From NCBI GenBank assembly GCA_903845045.1, contig CAIMWA010000319.1, forward strand, positions 1-42,194: a stretch of DNA of 42,194 bases. Reading direction: 5' to 3'. A program made the translations under genes and the position numbers. This DNA comes from an uncultured delta proteobacterium (GTDB lineage Bacteria > Myxococcota_A > Polyangia > Polyangiales > Ga0077539). The notes under the pieces are model-generated. The model did not search any database. It was not told the DNA's origin and worked only from the letters and a program-made list of their open reading frames with translations. Positions 35,360 to 42,194 of this stretch are shown here, in pieces (positions within the stretch are counted from its first letter, which is position 1; each line of letters opens with the position of its first letter).

Positions 35360-36082
35360 GTGCGCCGCGTGCGAAGGCAGATCCTCGTGCTCGGCGCCGG
35401 TTCGAACCTCGGCGGGCGGCGCTCCATCCTTCGGGCAGCGCGGGTGCTGCTGCGCGACGCGTTCGGCCCGTCGCTGCGCTCGGCGCCAGTGTGGGAGACG
35501 GAGCCGCTTGGTCCTGCCCAGCCGCGGTATCTCAACGGAGGCTTCGCGGTGCACTGGGACGACGACCTTCAGCTCGCCCTCGATCGATGCCGGGTCATCG
35601 AGGCGTCCCTCGGTCGCGAACGCCGTGAGCGCTGGGGGCCGCGCACCCTCGACCTCGACCTGCTGTGGCACGGGTCGCGGTCCGTGCGATCGCCGACGAT
35701 CACCGTGCCTCACGCGGAGCTTCACGCGCGCACCTTCGCCCTCGACCCGCTCCTCGCGCTCGTCGATGACGACGCGCTGCGTGCGGTTCGCGCGGGGCTT
35801 CCACCCTCGCCCGCGAGCGTCTCGCTGGACGACGACGTTCCCGGCGACGCGGCCGACGACCTCGCGCTCGCGCTCGATCGCGCCCTCGACGCGCAGCCCG
35901 CGGGCGAAGGTCCGACGCGGGTGCTTCCCGTGGCGGTCGAGGCCGGTGGTTCGCTCGATGCGACCGCGGCGGCGGCGCGTGCGGCGATGCGCCGAGCAGG
36001 CGAAGTCGTCCGGCGCGTCGCGGTGCTCCACCACGGCGACGACGGCACGCGGCTCGCGGTGCTGCTCGCGCCGCCGCGTTGA
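35360..36082 (+). CDS. folK: 2-amino-4-hydroxy-6-hydroxymethyldihydropteridine diphosphokinase with C-terminal extension
   Basis: LGAGSNLGGR...PRYLNGGFAV...ERWGPRTLDLDLLWHG; GTG start at 35360 (alternative 35369). Confidence 0.88.
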   Translation: MRRVRRQILVLGAGSNLGGRRSILRAARVLLRDAFGPSLRSAPVWETEPLGPAQPRYLNGGFAVHWDDDLQLALDRCRVIEASLGRERRERWGPRTLDLDLLWHGSRSVRSPTITVPHAELHARTFALDPLLALVDDDALRAVRAGLPPSPASVSLDDDVPGDAADDLALALDRALDAQPAGEGPTRVLPVAVEAGGSLDATAAAARAAMRRAGEVVRRVAVLHHGDDGTRLAVLLAPPR

Positions 36083-36113
36083 CAACGCGCGGCCCGTCGA
36101 TCGACAAGCGGCC

Positions 36114-37043
36114 ATGGCGATCGTCGGGTCGTTGATGGAGCTCGTGGGCGGAACCAGCGCCGTGCGCCTTCGCCGCTTGCCGGACGTGTCGGGTGCGCAG
36201 GTGTGGGCCAAGCGCGAAGAGCAGAACCCCGGCGGCTCGCTCAAGGACCGCATCGCCCTGGCGATGCTCGACGACGCCTTCGCGCGGGGGCTGCTCGCGC
36301 CCGGCGGCACCGTCATCGAGCCCACCAGCGGTAACACCGGCGTGGGTCTCGCGCTGGCGTGCAAGGCCCGCGGCGTGCGCCTCGTGCTCACGATGCCCGA
36401 GAGCATGTCGCTCGAGCGGCGCGCGCTGCTCAAGGCCTACGGGGCCGAGGTCATCCTGACGCCCGAGGCCGAGCAGCTCGAAGGCGCCATCGCGCGCGCC
36501 CGGGAGCTCGCCGCGGCGACGCCGGGAGCCTTCATCCCAGGGCAATTCGACAACCCGGCGAACCCTGCGGCGCACGCCGCGGGCACCGCGCGGGAGCTCC
36601 TCGAGGCGTTCCCGCGCATCGACGTGTTCGTGGCCGGGGTGGGCACCGGCGGCACCGTCACGGGTGTTGGACGGGTGCTGAAGTCCGAGCGCCCGGCCGC
36701 CCGGGTCGTGGCGGTGGAGCCCGACGCGTGCGCGACGATCTCCCGTGGCGAGCGCGGTCCGACGAAGATCCAGGGGCTCGCGGCGGGCTTCGTGCCGGCG
36801 AACTACGACCCCCGCGTCGTCGACGAGGTGCGCACCGTCGGCGAACGCGACGCGTGGGCCACGAAGGTGCGGCTCGCGCGGGACGAGGGGCTCCTCGTCG
36901 GCATCTCGTCCGGCGCCAACGTGGCCGTGGCGTGCGCCATCGCGCGAACCCTCCCCCCCGAGGCGGTGGTCGTGACGATCCTTTGCGACACCGGCGAGCG
37001 ATACTTCTCGCTCGACACGTACTTCGCCGAGGCGACGCCCTGA
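36114..37043 (+). CDS. PLP-dependent cysteine synthase (CysK/CysM family)
   Basis: KREEQNPGGSLKDRIALAML (PLP Lys); EPTSGNTGVGLA; VAGVGTGGTVTGVGR; GISSGAN. Confidence 0.93.
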   Translation: MAIVGSLMELVGGTSAVRLRRLPDVSGAQVWAKREEQNPGGSLKDRIALAMLDDAFARGLLAPGGTVIEPTSGNTGVGLALACKARGVRLVLTMPESMSLERRALLKAYGAEVILTPEAEQLEGAIARARELAAATPGAFIPGQFDNPANPAAHAAGTARELLEAFPRIDVFVAGVGTGGTVTGVGRVLKSERPAARVVAVEPDACATISRGERGPTKIQGLAAGFVPANYDPRVVDEVRTVGERDAWATKVRLARDEGLLVGISSGANVAVACAIARTLPPEAVVVTILCDTGERYFSLDTYFAEATP

Positions 37044-37045
37044 GC

Positions 37046-37696
37046 ATGGAGCGCTGGGCCGCGGTGGTAGGCGTCGGCGGGCTCGGATGCCCCGCCGCCG
37101 AGGTGCTCGCGCCAGCCGGCGTTCCGCTGCGTCTCATCGACGACGACGTCGTGGAGCGCTCGAACCTGCATCGCCAGACGCTCTTCGCCGAGGGAGACGT
37201 TGGCGTGGCGAAGGTCGAGGCTGCACGACGCGCGCTTCGTTCGCGCTTCGGGGTTGCCGCCGAGGCCGTGCGAACGCACCTCGTGCCGGAGAACGCGGTG
37301 GATCTGCTCGCCGGTGCGTCGGTCATCGTCGAGGGCACGGACACCCTCGCGGTGAAGTTCCTCGCGTCGGACGTCGCGCGGACCCTCGGGATTCCGGTGG
37401 TGCACGGCGCGTGCGTCGGCTGGCACGGCACGGTGCTGCCGGTGCTCCCGGGCCGCAGCGCCTGCTACCGCTGCGTCTTCGAGGACCTGCCCGACGACGA
37501 GATGACGAACTGCGCCATCGCCGGGGTGTACGGCCCGCTCACGTCGGTGCTGGGCGCGCTCATGGCCGCCGACGCGCTGCGACTCCGCGAAGGCGACGAC
37601 GCCACCGCCGGCCACCTCGCCCGCTATGACGGGTGGTCGCAATCGTTCCGGAGCACCGCCCTCGCCCGGCGCCGCGGCTGCCCGTGCACACCCTGA
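37046..37696 (+). CDS. ThiF/MoeB/HesA-family E1-like adenylyltransferase lacking the usual N-terminus
   Basis: MERWAAVVGVGGLGCPAAEVLAPAG...ERSNLHRQTLF; Zn Cys pairs CYRC and CPC. Starts directly at the Rossmann beta-strand. Confidence 0.9.
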   Translation: MERWAAVVGVGGLGCPAAEVLAPAGVPLRLIDDDVVERSNLHRQTLFAEGDVGVAKVEAARRALRSRFGVAAEAVRTHLVPENAVDLLAGASVIVEGTDTLAVKFLASDVARTLGIPVVHGACVGWHGTVLPVLPGRSACYRCVFEDLPDDEMTNCAIAGVYGPLTSVLGALMAADALRLREGDDATAGHLARYDGWSQSFRSTALARRRGCPCTP

Positions 37697-37755
37697 CGGC
37701 TCTACTGGACCGGCGAAGTCTTCCAGTTTATTGAACGGCCCCACGGAGGCATCGA

Positions 37756-38028
37756 ATGGCGATCACGGTACGTGTTCCGACGCAGTTGCGCACTTTGACG
37801 GGGGGCCGCGAGGAGGTCTCGGCGGACGGGGCCACGGTGGGCGCGGTGATCGACGCCATCGAAGCTGCGCACCCGGGGCTGAAGGACCGCCTGCTCGACG
37901 CCAAGGGCATCCGCCGGTTCATCAACCTCTACCTCAACGACGAGGACGTTCGGTTCCTCGACGGTCTAGGGACCGCCGTGAAGGAAGGCGACTCGCTCAC
38001 CGTCGTTCCGGCCATCGCCGGCGGCTGA
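37756..38028 (+). CDS. MoaD/ThiS/CysO-like sulfur carrier protein
   Basis: 90-aa beta-grasp-like protein MAITVRVPTQLRTLTGGREEV... ending VVPAIAGG (C-terminal GG). Confidence 0.92.
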   Translation: MAITVRVPTQLRTLTGGREEVSADGATVGAVIDAIEAAHPGLKDRLLDAKGIRRFINLYLNDEDVRFLDGLGTAVKEGDSLTVVPAIAGG

Positions 38029-38039
38029 GGTCCCCGGTC

Positions 38040-38330
38040 GTGGACTACGCGCGCTTCGGCCGGCAGATCGCGCTCCCCGAGCTGCGCGTCGCGGGGCAGT
38101 CGTTGCTCGGCGCGGTGCCGGTGCGCTTCGAGCCCGCAGGGACCTCGGCCGAGGACCGGTACGCGCGCGCCGGTGGCTTGGTGGCCGTCGACGCCGATCT
38201 CGCGGTGGCGGTGCCGAACGACGGCGTTGGGGCGACGTCCTGGGCCTGCGTCGAGGCCGCGCGCCGCGTTCTGGGCCAGCCCGCGCGGGAGATGCCAGAC
38301 GGGCTGCGCGCGAGGCTCGGCGGACGATGA
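38040..38330 (+). CDS. Small protein resembling the N-terminal segment of MoeB/ThiF E1 enzymes
   Basis: GTG start: VDYARFGRQIALPELRVAGQSLLGAVPVRF matches the RYxRQI.LPE...GQ..L..A.V segment that precedes GxGGLG in MoeB/ThiF. 96 aa; overlaps the next gene by 4 bp. Confidence 0.7.
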   Translation: MDYARFGRQIALPELRVAGQSLLGAVPVRFEPAGTSAEDRYARAGGLVAVDADLAVAVPNDGVGATSWACVEAARRVLGQPAREMPDGLRARLGGR

Positions 38331-39265
38331 TTCGTCCGAAGCGCCTCGACTCGATCCTCGACGCCGTTGGCAACACGCCGCTGATGCGCCTGAGCCGCCT
38401 CGAGCGCGACACGCCGGGGGTCGAGATCTACGCCAAGCTCGAGTTCCAGAACCCCGGCGGATCCGTGAAGGACCGGGCTGCGCGAGAGATCTTTCTCGAC
38501 GCCATCGCCCGCGGCGAACTCACCCGGGACCGCGTGCTCATCGACTCGACGTCCGGCAACACCGGCGTCGCGTACTCACTCATGGGCGCCGCCCTCGGGT
38601 ACCGCGTGGCCCTCGTGATGCCGTCGAACGTCTCGCAAGCGCGCAAGGACATCACCCGCGCCTTCGGCACCGAGATCATCTTCAGCGATCCCCTCGAGGG
38701 CAGCGACGGCGCCATCCGCCTCGCGGGCAAGCTCGTCGCGGAGCAACCCGATCGCTATTATTACCCCGATCAGTATTCGAACCCGAGCAACCCCGGCGCG
38801 CACTACCGCACCACGGGCGTCGAGATCCTCGCCGACGTCGGCGACCGCATCACGCACTTCGTCACGGGCCTCGGCACCACGGGCACGATGATGGGCACGA
38901 CGCGGCGCTTGAAGGAGCACGCGCGCCCCGTCCGGTGCGTCGCCGCGCAGCCGTCGGAGTCGCTGCACGGCCTCGAGGGGCTCAAGCACCTCCCGAGCTC
39001 GCTGGTGCCGGCGATCTACGACGGCGCGCTGCCCGACGAGACGATGTGGATCACCACCGAGGACGGCTGGGACATGACCGACCGGCTCTGGGACGAGCAC
39101 GCCATGCTCGTCGGCCACAGCGCCGGCGCCAACGCGTTCGCGGCGTGGTCCATCGCCAAGGACCTGTCCGCGCGGGGCGAGACCGGCTGCGTCGTGACGA
39201 TCCTCTGCGACCGCGGGGACCGGTACTTTCCGAAGATGAAGTGGGAGCGTCTCTACACCTGGTAG
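38327..39265 (+). CDS. PLP-dependent cysteine synthase, CysM-like
   Basis: VGNTPLMRLSRLERDTPGVEIYAKLEFQNPGGSVKDRAA; STSGNTGVAYS; TGLGTTGTMMG; ILCDRGDRYF. Confidence 0.93.
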   Translation: MIRPKRLDSILDAVGNTPLMRLSRLERDTPGVEIYAKLEFQNPGGSVKDRAAREIFLDAIARGELTRDRVLIDSTSGNTGVAYSLMGAALGYRVALVMPSNVSQARKDITRAFGTEIIFSDPLEGSDGAIRLAGKLVAEQPDRYYYPDQYSNPSNPGAHYRTTGVEILADVGDRITHFVTGLGTTGTMMGTTRRLKEHARPVRCVAAQPSESLHGLEGLKHLPSSLVPAIYDGALPDETMWITTEDGWDMTDRLWDEHAMLVGHSAGANAFAAWSIAKDLSARGETGCVVTILCDRGDRYFPKMKWERLYTW

Positions 39266-39276
39266 GAGCCTTCGCG

Positions 39277-39771
39277 ATGAACGCACGACCCTGGTTGCTC
39301 GGAGGGCTCGCGATCCCGCGGGCGGTGCTCGAAGACGTGGCGCGGCATGGCATCGAGTCGCATCCGTCGGAGGCGTGCGGGCTGCTCAGCGGTCCGGCGT
39401 CGGAGCCCTTGACCATCACCGCCGGGCGGCGCGTGCCGAACCTCGCGGACCGCTACCACGCCCTGGATCCCGAGACGTTTCCGCGCACGTCGCAGAACGC
39501 CTACGTCATCGACGGGCTGCTCATGCAGAAGGCCCTTCGCGAGGGCGATGCGCACGGCGAGCCGGTGAAGGTCATCTATCACTCGCACTGCGACGTCGGC
39601 GCCTACTTCTCCAAGGAGGACCAGGTCGTCGCCGCACCGGACGGCGTGCCGGTGCTCCCGGTCGCGTACCTCGTGACCAGCGTGCGCGCGGGCGGCGTCG
39701 TCGACGACCACAAGCTCTTCGTCTTCGCCGACGGCGCGTGGGTCGAGGCGCCGTTCACCGTCACCGGCTGA
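39277..39771 (+). CDS. JAMM/Mov34/MPN metalloprotease (Mec+-like)
   Basis: SHPSEACGLLSG; IYHSHCDVGAYFSKED matches HxHx7SxxD. Confidence 0.92.
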   Translation: MNARPWLLGGLAIPRAVLEDVARHGIESHPSEACGLLSGPASEPLTITAGRRVPNLADRYHALDPETFPRTSQNAYVIDGLLMQKALREGDAHGEPVKVIYHSHCDVGAYFSKEDQVVAAPDGVPVLPVAYLVTSVRAGGVVDDHKLFVFADGAWVEAPFTVTG

Positions 39772-39774
39772 GCG

Positions 39775-40511
<737 letters not shown>

Positions 40512-40515
<4 letters not shown>

Positions 40516-41996
40516 GACCGCGCCAGCCTCGCCTCGAGACGCTTCGCCCAGATCGACAGCGGGTAGCTCATGGCGAAGTACATCAGCGCGCAGAGCGCTC
40601 CCGGCACGGCCCAGCCGCGCACGTCGATGGCCGTGATGGTCATCTGCTTCGTGAGCTCCACGACGGTGATGACCGAGACCAGCGAGCTGTCCTTGAGCAG
40701 CGCGATGAAGTCGTTGGTCACCGACGGGAGCGCGAGGCGGAACGCCTGCGGCAGCACCACGCGCCGAAGCGTCATGGGCACCGTCATGCCGAGCGACAGC
40801 GCCGCCTCGGTCTGCCCCTTCGGCACGGCCTGGATGCCCGCGCGGTACACCTCGGCCTCGTACGCCGCGTAGTTCATGCCGAGGCCGAGCACCGCCGCGA
40901 CGCGCGGGTCCAGCGACACGACGGGCGCGAGGCCGTAGTAGAGGACGTAGAGCTGCAGCAGCACCGGCGTGCCGCGATACACCTCCACGTAAGCGCCCGC
41001 CAGGCGCTGCACGCCGCGGGGTCCGTAGAGCCGCGCGACGGCGAGCGCGAGGCCCAGCGGGATCGCGAGCGCCATGGCGAGCACCGACAGCCACATGGTC
41101 TGGAAAGCGCCCTGCGCGAAGAGCCGCACGTGCAACCAGCCGAAGCGCTGGCCCTCGGTGGCCACGCCGAGCATCTGGCGCTGGTCCGTGTCGCTCCACG
41201 TTCGAAGGCGCCCCTGGCGGGCATTCCAGAGCTCGGCGCCGGTGAGGATGCGCTCGAGCTCGCCGCTCGCCGTGATGCGCGCGAGGGCGTGGTCGATGGC
41301 GTCGTGGAGGTCCGTCTCGGCGGGGCGGACGGCGACGGAGTAGTAGCCGTCGGCGAGGTCGTCGACGACCTGCAATTCTGGCTTAGGCTGGCCGTAGCGG
41401 GCGGCGATGATGTCGTCGAGGAGCACGGCGTCGGTGCGGCGCTCGACCAGATCCGTGTACGGCTCCTCGACGCCCTCGTAGGCGCGAATCTCCGCGCCGG
41501 TGTGGCGCAGCAGCTCGTAGGAGAAGCTGTTCGAGAGCGTTCCGACGCGGCGGCCGCGCAGCGACGCGAGGTTGCCCTGGATGCGCGCGTCGCCCCGGCG
41601 CGCCATGAGCCTCGCCGCGAAGATGTAGTAGGGCCTCGTGAAGCGCACGCGACCGACCCGCTGCGGCGTGACCTCGAGGCCGTTCATCGCGACGTCGAAG
41701 GTTCCGCGCTCCAACGACGGCACCAGCGCGCTCCAGTCGTTCTGGACGAACTGCGCGCGCACGCCGAGCTCCCGCGCGATGGCTTCGGCGAGCGTGACCT
41801 CGAAGCCCGTGAGGCGGCCGCCGTGCGACGCGTCCTCGTAGACGTACGGCTCGCCGCCCTGGATGTCGCCGCCCCAGCGCAGCACCCCCGCGGCGCGCAC
41901 CCGCGCGAGCCCGCTCACCGGCGGCCCGTGCCGATGGCAGCTCCCGAGTAGCGCGAGCATCAGCAGCGCGAGGAGCGCGCGCGAGAGCTTCAACAC
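40512..41996 (-). CDS. Amino acid ABC transporter substrate-binding protein fused to permease
   Basis: Lipoprotein N-terminus (LALLGSCHRH), SBP_bac_3-like (GFEVTLAEAIARELG...), then HisM-like permease (EVYRGTPVLLQLYVLYYGL; EVYRAGIQAVPKGQTEAALSLGM). GTG start at 41996. Confidence 0.9.
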
Positions 41997-42194
41997 TCGC
42001 CCGCCCAGCACTCGCCGAAGGACGTGCGCGCGGCGTCGATGCGGTTCCCGTCGGCGCGTCCGAGCACGATCATCAGCTTCGCGAGCGCCGCCTCGGCGGT
42101 CATCGTCCCGGCGCCGATGGCGCCTTCGTGCAGGGCTTCGGCGCCGCCCTCGTAGCGTCCGAGGTCGACGGCGCCGCGGGGGCACTGGCTCACG
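41990..42194 (-). CDS. L-asparaginase, C-terminal fragment (5' end outside the window)
   Basis: SQCPRGAVDLGRYEGGAEALHEGAIGAGTMTAEAALAKLMIVLG resembles the C-terminus of bacterial asparaginases. Confidence 0.75.
   Translation of the reverse strand, partial: VSQCPRGAVDLGRYEGGAEALHEGAIGAGTMTAEAALAKLMIVLGRADGNRIDAARTSFGECWAGEC

Overview
GC-rich bacterial chromosome window, probably a myxobacterium or other Polyangia-like deltaproteobacterium (inferred from gene content and codon bias). It is mostly dense, co-directional housekeeping genes. Main blocks: (a) a cut-off Cys-rich/Gly-rich surface protein, a lipoprotein with a C2-like tail and a Ser/Thr kinase (1-5142); (b) a tiny DUF559 nuclease gene between two near-identical 51-bp inverted repeats (5187-5812); (c) a DUF697-like gene, tRNA-Val(TAC), and lon / clpX / clpP / tig; (d) a Rieske / cytochrome b-cytochrome c fusion locus; (e) a BamA/TamA-like plus TamB-like pair; (f) a minus-strand run mnmA - lipoprotein - rlmD-like - small Cys protein - degenerate tilS-like gene - ftsH - folP - cdaA - cdaR - glmM - SGNH hydrolase; (g) a divergent epimerase / folK pair; (h) a sulfur-carrier cysteine cluster: cysteine synthase, N-terminally truncated E1 (ThiF/MoeB), CysO/ThiS-like carrier, small ORF resembling the missing E1 N-terminus, second cysteine synthase, JAMM protease; (i) an amino-acid ABC transporter with a fused binding protein-permease, next to an asparaginase cut by the window end. 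The best candidates for something undescribed are the apparent split E1 in (h), the TilS homologue with a lost PP-loop motif in (f), and the inverted-repeat-bounded DUF559 unit in (b). No CRISPR array, rRNA or classical transposase was seen. All family calls come from reading motifs by eye; no searches were run.
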